Under the pieces are notes generated by a model. It was not told the DNA's origin. It saw only the letters and a list, made by a program, of their open reading frames with translations, and did no database searches. From NCBI GenBank assembly GCA_027625915.1, contig JANTQA010000047.1:15376001-15440000 (forward strand): a stretch of DNA of 64,000 nucleotides, read 5' to 3'. A program made the translations under genes and the position numbers. Numbering within the stretch: position 1 is the stretch's first letter; each line of letters begins with the position of its first letter. Of this stretch, positions 48,425-60,300 are shown piece by piece. The DNA comes from Anaeramoeba flamelloides. Taxonomy: Eukaryota > Metamonada > Anaeramoebidae.

Positions 48425-49419
48425 TTAATAATATGTTTTAGGAAGTGTAAAAGAACTTTCCCCTTCGGTTTTTGTTCGTAAAAACCCATTCCATCCCATT
48501 ACATTCCAATTGAATTTGAGTGTAATTTTTTGATCTCTTAATTCTGTACTATAGTCTGTTGTATAATATTTGTTAGGCTGATCGACAAGCACTAAGTTTG
48601 CTTCTTCTTCTGATTTGATAATATGATCCCATACTACAGTTTTACTTTCTCCCTTAAAAAATTATTTGGAAATTTGGTTTAATTCGCATGTTTTTTTTTT
48701 GATTTTGAAGTAGAAAAATTTTTATTTTAAAACGTCTTTCTTTGGAGAAAAAAAAAACAAAAAAAGAGTAAAGAAAAAAAGAAATAATAAAATACTCTGT
48801 TTGGGATTTCGTATTCTGCTGTAACATAAACAAACAATTGTTTCACATTCCAGTTAAAACAAGGTCTAAGATCTGTTTAAATTTGAAAGAATAAACAAAA
48901 AAAAAAAAGAAAAGAAAAAAGCAGTTAATAAAAAAATTATTGAATTTGAAGATCTTGTTATTAACCTAACCTAACATTCGAGTGTTTGTCTAAAAATGGT
49001 TGCAGTGTTTTTTGAATTTGAATGAAAAAGAACCCCCATGAATTCAAAAGTCCTTAATCAAAAAGTGAAAGGCAGTTTTTGAAAAGTTTTTTTTCATTTT
49101 TGTTTACTTTTTTTTTCTTTTCAATTAGTAGGTTATGGTAGTTTTTTGAGTAATGTGTTTATTGTTGTTGGATTTCTTTTTGGAAGGTGGTTTTAAAAAA
49201 CCAATTAAACAAACCTGCCTTTAAATCAAATTGGATTAAGTAATTGTCCTCTCCATCATGTTTATTAAACCTAACCAATTCCTTGAATTGAAGATCTACT
49301 TTTGGTTCTTCATGGTCAAGATATAAGCCTGAAAGTGAATTAGCCAAAATTAAAAGTCCCATTGTTGTTAATAGAACTCCCAAATAAGTGTGAATTCGTT
49401 GGAGTGCTGTGTGTGTCAT
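48425..49419 (-). CDS. SPCS3: Signal peptidase complex subunit 3
   Basis: Minus-strand exons 49215-49419, 48796-48872 and 48425-48652 give 169 residues (human SPCS3 has 180). This is the non-catalytic single-pass subunit of the ER signal peptidase complex, needed for cleaving signal peptides. It begins MTHTALQRI and has one membrane anchor (about residues 12-30, LGVLLTTMGLLILANSLSG), then a lumenal domain. Hallmarks are FNWNVKQLFVYVTAEYEIP (the family's DWNVKQLFLYLSAEY), VVWDHII, KYYTTDYSTELRDQKITLKF and the closing NWNVMGWNGFL and FTLPKTYY. Introns 48873-49214 and 48653-48795 have donors GTTTGT and GTATTT and acceptors AACAG and TTAAG; phases agree. The ATG at 49417-49419 was preferred over one 12 codons upstream because it starts the conserved anchor region. 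Confidence 0.92.
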
Positions 49420-50440
49420 AGGGAAATAAAAGTAAAAAATGATCGGCAATTTCATCTTTTAACATACTGTAGTCAAAATAAAGCGTGCCAAAAAATTTAA
49501 TGCGTGTTTCAAAATAAAAAGTGTGTTTTTTTATTATAGTTGACCTATACATTAACCCATCAAAGAAACCAATAATAAACCCTAAAAAAATATGGTATTG
49601 GTTTCTTAAAGTTCTATTATTTAAAAAGAAATTCTAAAAATGAAGGATCAAATTGGAAAATTTATCTCAAAAAATAGAGTTAATTTTTTAGAAAATTTTA
49701 ATAAAAAAAAAAACGAAAAATAACAAAAAAATTCAAAAAAATTGAGAATATTATGAAAAATTTTCAACTATTTGCATGAATAATTTAAATTTTACTAAAA
49801 ATAACCAGACCTTTACTTTCAAAATTGATTTGTACTTAGGTATACTATTTAGTAGTAGATTGGACGTTGCCTTGGTATAAGAAGAAAAAAAAGCACGGAT
49901 AATATTTTGAAACACGAATTATAGTCGTTGTACATGCATTATTTTGATCTTTGTAATGAAGAGTATTTTGTATTAATTTTTAAACTTAAATTTGGTTAGA
50001 ATTGAACAAGATTTCTATATTTTTAATGATTTGTCTTTTAACAATAAGCCCAAGATTTTTACTTTTTTTTTCTTATTTGTTAACTTAAGGGAGGAGCTAC
50101 ACCATAAGACCTTACAAAAATTTGAGAGAGATGAGAAAAGACTATTTTATTTTCGTGGCATGTGATAGTAGATTCTCTCAAAATTTATTTTAAAAAATTA
50201 TTTGATACTTTTTTTTTAGTAAAGCTAAACAATAAAAAAAAGAGGAAAGAATTACTAAAATTGGAAAAATTTTATTTTTTTTATTTTTTTTTTTATAAAA
50301 TAGTTTTTTTTTGGGAGGTAATTTTTGATTCTTTGAATTAAACTTTTAACTATTCCTGAGTTTAAAATTTGATAAAATATGATCATACTCATTTTTCCAA
50401 TCACACCAAATACAAGTGCTTAAAACCCTAACCACAAGTA

Positions 50441-51681
50441 ATGACTACACATGACAACAAAGTATTGTTGAATTTCAGGTTATTTTTTAATGAATTTCTT
50501 TTGAAAAAGAATTGAAATAAAATTGAAATTAAATTGAAAAGTTTAATGAAAATAATTGAAAATTACTTGAAATAGTCAATGGAAGTTACCAGGAAAATCA
50601 AAGGAAATTTTTAAATGAAATTTTAATGAAATATAGGAAAAATTATTGAAAAATTAAAGAAAAATAAATGAAAAATAATTGAAAATTAATTGAATTTAGT
50701 TTGGTAGTTTTTATTGATTCAGTTTGTTTCGTGTGAGAGTAAAAAAAAGTAAAATCACAAGAGAAAAAATAATTGAAAAAAAAAAAAAATGTATATATAA
50801 AACTTCAAATTAATTGGGAAATCTACCATTGCAATTCGTGAAATCCATATATTGTATTTTTAGTATCTTCTTTTGAAATTGTAATCTTACCATGTGAACC
50901 TGTCACTTACAGTTTTTTATCATCAAAAATATAAAAAAAAAATTAGAAAACAAAAAGAAAAAGAAAAACAAAAAGAAAAAGAAAAGGAAAAGGAAAAAGA
51001 AAAAGAAAAAAATTATTTTTACCAAAAAAATTGATGGTTGTTGTTTTTTGTTTGTTTTATCCTTTAAGAAGAGTACCCAACGACACGAATAAATACGAGT
51101 CAAGAATTTTTTATTGTTTTGAAAGAAAAAAAGTTTTTTTAAATAAAAAGTTAGAAAAAATGATCTTTTTTTTGTGAGGAAATATGATATTATTTGGCTT
51201 ACCATTCTGTAATAAAGATTTTAAATGATACCAAAAGATCTAAATCTATATAATTGAAAAATTTTTTTTCAACACGAAAAATAATTATTGTTTCAGTTTG
51301 ATTAAGTTCAATAGTATAAATCATTTTTTATCAGCAACAAATGAGAACAAAAAATATTTGCCAAATTGTCAACTTTACTATTCTTTGATAATGAAATGTA
51401 TTGTTAAAACTTTAAAAACATTTTTTAAAACATTAAATAACTTCATCAAATTTTCAATAATTTTTTCAATATAATTTGTTTGATGAAAATTGGATGAAAT
51501 TTTATTGAAATTAATAGGAAAATTTCATTTGTTTTGATACAAATTTCAACAAAGGAAAATTTATTGAATTTTGAATGAATCTTTATTTAAATTATAGTCC
51601 AAACTTTTTTTTTATGAAATAGTATGAAATTTCAATGAAATACCATTGATTTCATATATATTTGTACTCATGTGTAGGGAT
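50441..51681. mobile_element. K: possible 1.24 kb element with short inverted ends
   Basis: Left end ATGACTACACATGACAACAA and, reverse complemented, right end ATCCCTACACATGAGTACAA. Inside the left end are many TTGAAATTA-like units (50480-50700); inside the right end are the complementary TTTCAAT units (51430-51650). The purine repeat and AT-rich filler occupy the centre. No target duplication was identified and there is only one copy, so it is uncertain. Confidence 0.4.
50946..51011. repeat. AAAAAG-type purine repeat
   Basis: Tandem A4-5G units with some interruptions, in the middle of putative element K. Confidence 0.85.
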
Positions 51682-52477
51682 ATTTATTTTCTTTTTTTGG
51701 AATCCTTCTAGCTAGTAAAGTCCTATTCGTGTTCCATTTTGTGGTTCGCCCAATTGTAATGCTGTTCGTTCTTTTTATACAAAATCCATTTATCCCAAAT
51801 GTAACTGATAAAACAATCTTTTTTATTGCTTTTTGTCGTCAGGATTAAAACAAAACGAAAATGATGAAAAACTAACAAGTGAAAAAAGTAAATACTGCTA
51901 TAGAATGTTGAGATAAGGATAAAAGATACGTTATTCAACATTTAAAACGTTATTTCACGCAATTCAAGTCAACATTCTATTTTGACAATTTCATTGACAC
52001 TTTTAAAAAAAAAATTTATAAAATCTAATGAACAAAGTACTTTAAATAATAAAAATCACTTTGGTACAACAAAAGTAAAAAATGTTATTTTCTGATCCTC
52101 TTCAAAATCGTAAAAAAGTGAAAAATTTTCCTTTATTGTTGCTACTCGCTTAAGCCATTTTGTATATTATTCAAATTTTGTATACCACAGTTTCTGAGAA
52201 ACTCAAATTTATCAAAATAGTTTCTTTAACCAAATATATTATTATTTAAAAATAGGGGGGGGGGGGTATATATATTAGTATAATATATTTACATACCAAT
52301 TTCAACAATGGAAATCTAAACAAATGAAAAAAGTTGATTTAGAAAAAATAAAAAAAAATCATTTTTTTCTGGATCTTAACTGTAAAAGTTGATATAATTA
52401 CTTCTTCTTTAGTTGATTTCATTTTGAAATCTGAATGAAAAAAATTTTATTTCAAAAATTTTTGAGAGAGTATAATT

Positions 52478-52508
<31 letters not shown>

Positions 52509-53292
52509 TTAGATTGTTACCCTAATGAATTTAATTAAAATCGCAATTTTTATTTAATTCTTCTATTTGAATTCTTTTCCTGAAAATAGGGTTTTTTGTT
52601 GAATTCTTCTTCAAAAAAATATATTTATTGGATAGATTAGTTTAATTTTGAAATTGTTGATTTTTCTTTTGCAACCCCCAAAATAATTATGAATGTTGCT
52701 TGTAATTGTTTTACCTATTATATTTTTATTTTGAGTTGAAATTTTCAAAGTTGTTTTTTGATTTTGGTAATTTAATCCTTTTGCTTTTTAATCTTTGAAA
52801 TATTTTTACTTTGGTTTTATTTGATAAAAATATTTGAAAAAAGAATATTGAAAATACATTCATAAAAATAAATAATTGTTAAATGTTAATAAAAAGTAAA
52901 ATGATGAGAAGCTCAAGAAAATAATTTGTTAGATTTCATCTAACCTAAGAAGATAAAAAAAATTATTTCGAAAATATACATTGATTTTTTTTTTTTAGAT
53001 CTTGGATTCAATAAATTTCTCGAGAAATATAATCTTTCTTATTTGGTTTTCAAGTAAAAAATAGATTTGTTAAAAAATGACATGTTGTCAGTTCTATTTT
53101 TTTTTTGTTTGTTTAACTAATTACAAAAATTTACTGTTAACACGTTTCTCAATCCAAAACCAAATTTAATAAAAACAGTACATTAATCAAAAAATGTTCA
53201 AAAAAATCTATAAATTACGAAATATTTTAAACCAATTCTACGTGGGATTTAAATTTTTCTAAAAAATATTAAATAATTTAACTTATGTATAT

Positions 53293-54025
53293 TAAACTTT
53301 TTTTCATTCACGGGGAACTAAAAACCTTTTTTTCAAATATCAAATATTTTTTATAATTGGTATTTGAAGAATAAATAAGAAATAAGTAGTATAATAAACA
53401 TCAAAGAATAGTTTATATCCGCCTGAAATAAAACGAATAAATTGGGATATTTTCTCAAAAATGGAAAAAAAATACTAAATATCCCTATTGAGAAAAAATA
53501 ACGGTTATTATGATATTCTATTGAAGATCAAAAAAAATTTCAATATAAATCAAAATGATTTCTTGACAATCATTTGAAAACTTTCAATAACCTTAAGAAT
53601 AATACATTTTTACCAATTTAATATCGAGATCTTGCAAAAAAAAAAAAATTAAAGTCGGTTTTACTTTTAAGGCACAAACTTTTAATAAAAGTTAAGGCAC
53701 AAAAAAATCTCAAAAGAAGGAGCAAAATTTGGATTTTTTTTATTTACAAATTATTTAATTAGAATTTGAATTTTATGGTTTAATTTGAGATTTTTTTGTG
53801 CCTTAAATTTAGTTGAAAGTTTGTACCTTAAAAGTGAAACTGACTGTATAAATGAATTTGGTTAATAGAAAAAAAACGAAAAAAAAAAAAAAAAGTAAAA
53901 ATGTGAAAAAATAATTTTAATTTTTGAATTTTAAGGTCAATTTTTTCTTCAAATATCAATTCAAAATCTTTAAAAGAATGTAATTAGCTCCCTATAAGTG
54001 GGATACATTGGCTGGAAAGGGTTTA
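53293..54025. mobile_element. B4: decayed family B MITE, carries J3
   Basis: Left TAAACTTTTTTTCATTCACG, right GGCTGGAAAGGGTTTA. The body matches B3 (TTTTTCAAATATCAA, CACATTTTGACCAA-type segments). It lacks M, and is interrupted by J3 at 53652-53846. Confidence 0.6.
53652..53846. mobile_element. J3: 195 bp hairpin MITE nested in B4
   Basis: Mirrored arms with AAGGCACAAACTTT and AAAGTTTGTACCTT near the ends. The right flank is ACTGACTG-TA. It is more diverged than J1 and J2 at its left end. Confidence 0.75.
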
Positions 54026-54444
54026 CTTGATAGTTTATGGTGTGGTAATATGGAATAAGAAGGTTAGAAGTACAAATTTTGCTTTCAAACTCTTGTTTTA
54101 TGTACTGGGAATTTTATTTTTTTTATTATTGTACTTCTGTTATTTGGTAGTTGTGCTAAACTTTTCAATCTCGAGTTATTTATGATAAAATATTTTTTAA
54201 AAAGTTATTTATATTTAGAACTAAAATTTATGAGATTTTTACCTCTATTCGAATTTTTACACTTTTTAACTTTAGGTATAGCAAACAAAATAAAAGTTCA
54301 CATTGCGTAAACTAGGTATCATAAAATTAAATCAATATTTTTTTTATTTTTATTATTATTCGAAAAATAGTTTTTATTTGGTAAAAAAACACTATATCTA
54401 CTATCAAATCGATTTTTAATTCAAACTCTTTGATATTTTAAGTA

Positions 54445-54641
54445 CAGTCAGTTCCACTTTTAAGGTACAAACTTTCAACGAAATTTAAGGTACAAAAAAA
54501 TCTCGAATTAAGGAACAAAATTTGGAATTTTTTTTTATACAAATGATTTTTACTAGAATTTGAATTTTGTGCCTTAATTTGAGAAAATTTTTGTGCCTTA
54601 AATTTCGTTGAAAGTTTGTGTCTTAAAAGTGGAACTGACTG
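54445..54641. mobile_element. J1: 197 bp near-perfect hairpin MITE
   Basis: TA-CAGTCAGTTCCACTTTTAA at the left and the exact mirror GTGGAACTGACTG-TA at the right. The arms are about 85 bp each, so nearly the whole element is one inverted repeat. TA duplication and CAGT termini suggest mobilisation by a Tc1/mariner-type transposase. Confidence 0.88.
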
Positions 54642-54927
54642 TAACATTTATATTATGATTTGAATTTTTTAAAAATACTACTTAATCTTTAAAATTATTT
54701 CAAAATTTTTTTGATTAAATTATTGGTTTTATAAGAGTATCTTTTGGATCTAGAAATGTCTTTATTCAGTAAATGTTTGTAATTAATCATCATAAAATAA
54801 TAAAAAAAAAACATGAAAATATGTGTAGTTAAAACAAAAAAATTCCATTTGAATCATAATATAAGAAAATTTTCCTATCCAAAGAAGATTATTAAAATCA
54901 AGAATAAAATTTATTTACCAACCAATG

Positions 54928-55710
54928 TACATCCCCCTGTAAAATTTTAACACGTCAAAATCCTATTTTTGAAAAAAAAATCTTATTTAATAAATTCTAA
55001 TTGAAGAATTCGTCAATTAGAACCTTTTACTGTTTGAACCATTAATATTTGTTTATAAATCAGAATCCAATAAAAACAAAAAAAAAAAAAAAAACAAATA
55101 ATCATCAAGAGAAGCTAAATTTCAAAAATAGACTTAGATTTTTCATCAGAAAAAAATTTGTGGTATTATTTTTTTTTTATAATAATTTATTTTACTAAAA
55201 GTATTTAGAGATAATAATCAATATAGATTATAGAACAAAAATCTAGTGTAATCATTTCATTTTTAGAAAGACCAATAAAAATAGAAAAAAATAATGTTAA
55301 GAATTTTTGACCAAATTTCGAAATTTGATTTAAATAAATACTGGACCGATGTGACTAAGCTTGTGAGTGGGGTTAACAAAAAAATTTAACAATAAATTTA
55401 TGATAATTTTATCAACTTTCATTCTTGGATCAAAGGTTCAATATCGCTCACTAATTATATTTGAGTTTTTCTATTAAAAAGAACTCAACTTTGACCACAT
55501 AGCAATCATTCAAAAAAAAAATAAAAAATAAAATTGAAAATAAAAATATTATGTTTTTAGAAAAAAAGAAATACAAACAAAAATTAGAAAAAGAGAAAAA
55601 GGATTTTTTATTTATCAAAAATTAAAAATTATTTCAAATTTGAATGAAAATGTATTATTATGATTCTTTCAATAGTTTTAACTATGTCAAAAAAAATTGA
55701 ATTCAATTTA
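54928..55710. mobile_element. D4: diverged, enlarged family D element
   Basis: The left end ATCCCCCTGTAAAATTTTAA and the internal region near 55430-55560 match D1-D3; the right end is AATTGAATTCAATTTA. At about 783 bp it is longer than its relatives, with extra AT-rich sequence in the left half. Boundaries are approximate. Confidence 0.45.
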
Positions 55711-55960
55711 GATTTGTAAATCGTAACCCAAATCAAAAAAAAAATAGTATTAATTCGATATCATTTTATAAAGTAATAATTATTTTAGAATTGTTTATTT
55801 TTTTCTATTATTTTTTAATAAGTTTATTTTTAAAACAAAAAAAAACTAAATAAATAATAACAAATCATAAGAATAAATCTATTCATAATTAACGATTATA
55901 AGTATATTCTGTTTTTTTACTCTTTTTACCAAATCTAGTGATAATATTATAAGTAATATA

Positions 55961-56157
55961 CAGTCAGTTTCATTTTTAAGGTAAAAACTTTCAACGAAAT
56001 TTAAGGTACAAAAAAATCTCAAATTAAGGCACAAAATTTGGAATTTTAATTTTTACAATTTATTTTTACTAGAATTGGAATTTTGTGCTTTATTTTGAGA
56101 TTTTTTTTGTGCCTTAAATTTAGTTGAAAGTTTGTGCCTTAAAAGTGAAACTGACTG
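55961..56157. mobile_element. J2: 197 bp hairpin MITE
   Basis: Starts TA-CAGTCAGTTTCATTTTTAA and ends GTGAAACTGACTG; the right flank is TT where TA is expected. It has the same length as J1, with matching arms. Confidence 0.85.
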
Positions 56158-57354
56158 TTTTAAAATTACCAAGATCTTGGAAAGGTCAAATTATCGTGCA
56201 ATAGAAATTATCTTTGATTTTTTCTTTTTCCTATCGCGATCTTTAGCAGTTTAGGGATGGTTAAAAATTAAAATTATTAAAAAGAAATTATCAATTTTTA
56301 TTTCTTATTTTTAAAGATATATATCTTTGTTACCAAAATTAGCATATTTCATCATTCTTACCTTATTTATTATTACCTTTATGGAAGAACGCAATTATTT
56401 CTAAAATATTCTGATGACCAGAGGTAATTTTATAGAAAATAGTAGTAGAATACACAATTTGTGATCAAAAACTGGTATCCAAAGCAAAATTTTGGGTGGC
56501 AAATTGATTCCATATCATATCTTACAAACGACATGAAATTTACTAATTACACTTTTTGGTGTAATCCCGTTTGTAAAAGATAAAATGTAAGGCTATTTAA
56601 CAACATTTATTTAAAAACAAAAACGTAGACATCATATTTTAAGAAAAAAAATTTTAAAAAAATTGATAAGTGTTACTCCATTTAAAAATAGTGTCAACTT
56701 TTGTCAAAGTTTTCTATTTTAAAAAAGTGAAACAGTTTTCAGAATTAAAACAGTTTGTGAGTTTTTGATTTTAATAAAATCGAAAGATCAACTTTTAAAT
56801 GTGGTATAGGGTCTAAAGTCAAACACTTTATTACAAAAAAATCTTCACTTATTACAATGATTATAAATAATACCACAAAACTTTTATTTAATTTACCCTT
56901 TGTAAACAAAACTATTAGGAGTTATTTGAAATATGTGAAAAGCTTTATAATTTTCCTTTTTTAATGATTTAAAGAATACTAAACATAAATTGGGATGAGA
57001 TAATTTTTCATGTTGATTTCTTCTTTTAAAACAGGTTCTTATATCATTTAGAAAATTAAAAGCAAGTAATAACTGAATTAGTAGAAAACAAAAAGTGAAT
57101 GTAGACTTTTTTGGAACAAAACTAATTTATGATCTTTATCCAAAACCCCTTCTTACTATTAATAAATTATAGTTTTTTGCTTTGTTTTTCGAAAAATAAA
57201 TCAAAAAATAGTGAAAATGAATCGGCTTTTCTTCTGTTCCTTAAAAAAAATGTTCTAAAGTTCTACAACAATTACCTATTTTGCATTATTTGATTTATTA
57301 TGAATTTATTTTTGATGAATTATTTTTATTTTTTTTTAAAACTTTTCTTTAATT

Positions 57355-60300
57355 ATGACAAATAGACTTTTTGTAGTTCTATTACTATTGTTCAGTTTAT
57401 TAGGTTTATTAACCTGTAACGATCAATTTCCTACACAATGCGAAGGCTATGTTAAATTCCCAGAAGATCTTTCAAGGTAATTTTACTTCATTCCTTGTTC
57501 CCAACAAAATGAATCACCCTTCTCTAATCTTAACGAATTTTTTTTTTTTCTTTTACTTTTTTTCAGCGAAATTAAGATCGATTTTTCTGAAATTAGGGTC
57601 GAGCTTTATAATCCAAACGGGATTTTAAAAGAGATTACTGAGTGTGATGAAAACGGTAAGTCTATTTTTTTTTTTTTAAAGCAGTCTTGTTTTTATTTTT
57701 TTTTTTATTTGTTTGACTTAAATTTTTTTTGTGTTTTATTTTTTATTTTATTTATTTATTGCTAATAGGATATTATTTAATTCCAATTTATGACAGTTTT
57801 GGTGAATATATTTTAAGGATAAACGCACCAGAAAGGTGGTCATTTAGTAAGTTTTATTCTTTCAATTCTTTTTAGTTTTATTATTTCTTTTAAAAAGTGA
57901 AAATTGTGTAAAATCAAAAAAAAAAAACAGTTTTTCTTTTTGAAATTACATAATTTTTTTGCTTTTTTTTCTTTTTTAATTTTTTTTTTTCTTTTCTTTT
58001 TATTAAAAATAATTTTGTGTTTTAAATGAAAATTTAATTTTTCATTACCAACAATTGGTCAATTTCATGAAACAAAATTGTTTCCTAAGAATTGTTAAAA
58101 AAATACTCTCAAAAATCAAAATGAGAAGGTGATAATAAATTCCGAATAACTTTACAATTATTTCACGTCTCGTTAATTTAATCTAATTGATTAATTTCAA
58201 AGAAATTTTACAAAAGACTTTGGTAATTGTGAGAAATAAAATTTCTTATTTTACAAAAGTCAAGTGAACAAGTGCTAATTTAATTCTCATAAATCGGAGT
58301 CTTAAAGAAAAAAGACACCCAGAATAAGATTAACGCTAATTATGGTATTTGAATTTTAAAATGGGATCAAAGTCTTTACTTCAATACTCAACTTTTCTTA
58401 AGTTAATTTTCGATGAAATAGAATAATTAAATTTTGAAAAAAATTTACTGGTATTTCAATAATAAATAGAAATAATTTTCACTTCATTTTCCATACTTTT
58501 ATTTTAGAAATTAAAGCCACAAATAGTAAAACATTCTTTGAGAGCTCAATTTGTAAAAGAAAAATATTGAAAATGAAGTGAAAATTTTTTCCCATTTATA
58601 ATTCAAATACCAGTAATTGCAGAAAGCACGAATCTAAAAGTAAAAAAGTTAATAATTCCAAATTATTATTGTGAAATTAAAAATAGTTAATTTTAAGACA
58701 AAGTTCAATAAGGAAGAAACATACTAATGAGTAGTTTTTATTTTATATTCTTTTTTATTTCATTAAATATGTGATTTTTTTTAGTTCTGATTATTCTCAA
58801 ATAATAAATTTGGTAAAATTGAAAGCGAAATTTTTCATTTATTAATTGGAACACGACAGTTTCAATTTTTAGAATTATCTTGAACTAAATTCATCATTAT
58901 TAAATTTTATGTTAAGTAATCCTGAAGAATTAATTAAAGATTGTTTCATTTATTATTCAAAATGAAACAAATCAATTGTTCTGATTTTAAAAGTTCAAAA
59001 AAAATTTAATTCAAATACCAACAAAGGGAAACAGTTATTTCTTTAATAAAATTACTAAAAAAAAATTAAAAAAAAAATAAAAAACCCTTTATTAAAATGG
59101 TTTTAAAAATAAAGAAAAATCAGCAAATTAAGATCATCAAAGGACTTTATTTTGTTTTCTTCAAAAAATTATTTGTTTTCCACTTTTTAACAAGTTGAAA
59201 ATTTCATATTGCTAAAATTTAATTTTTTTTTTTTTTTTCAAAAAAAAATATAAAAAAAACAAAAAATTTCAATTACAAAGCACCACAACAAGTCAAAATC
59301 CAAACAAACAAAGACATAAATACACGTTCAGAAGATATAAATTTTATATTTTCAGGAATCGAAGTTTTCGGAAAGGTCATTGGCTCTGGTTCTAATTGTG
59401 TCAATGGACCTGAAGGGTTATTTGTTAATTTGGTTAAGGAGTCACAAGAAAAAGAAAACAACATTGCACAATCGATCACAAATAAAGAAGGAGGCTTCCA
59501 ATTTTCAAATGTTTTACCAGGTAAATATTCTGTAATTTTGGATGATCAGAGCTTACCAAATTCATGGACAATTTCTCGGGGAACTATTGAAGTTGAAATT
59601 GGGTTATATGAGAATACTATACCAACGAATTTAGAAATCTCAACATACTCGATTGAAGGAAAAGTTGCTACCACATCTGAAGAAACTTTAGTTGATGTAC
59701 CATTTTTATTATATTCGCCAAAAGGCGAAGACTTTGAAATCAGCGAATCTGCAAAGGAACTAATCAAAAAAAAACCAAAATTAACCAATTTCAAAGAGTA
59801 TATTTTAATTGATACCACTCTTTCCAGCGAGGAAGGTTTTTTTGAATTTTCATCTGTTTCTTGTGGGGAATATTTAGTAACACCATTTAGCGAATCATTA
59901 TCAATTTTCCCCAAAGAAAAATCTGTCAAAATAACTTCCGGCAAGGGTAAATTAGATACATTTGTAGTTGTTGGGTTTTCCGCCGAAGGATTAGTTTTAG
60001 ATCACCAAGAAAAGCCAGTTGCTAATGCCGTCTTGATTGTTGATGAGAATGTCAATACCATGACCAATGAAAATGGGCAATATACTATTGAAAATATTAC
60101 AGAGGGCATCCATGATATCAAAATTGAAGCAGAGCATTATTATTTTGATGAGGAAGAATTATTACAAATAGAAATAACTCCAGAATCTAAAATCATTAAA
60201 ACAGTTCATTCCATTGGGTATGACATTTGTGGTCAATTAAACTTTGAAAATGATCAAGAGGCCAACTCTTTATCAGCTAATAGAAAAATACTAATTTACA

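Larger units (their letters stand above)
49420..57354. other. 8 kb intergenic region rich in MITEs
   Basis: Contains K, B4 with J3 inside, J1, D4 and J2, a purine repeat, and a G12 run at 52255-52266 that stands out in this base composition. 51700-53290 and 56200-57350 show no element or gene I can support. Confidence 0.5.
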
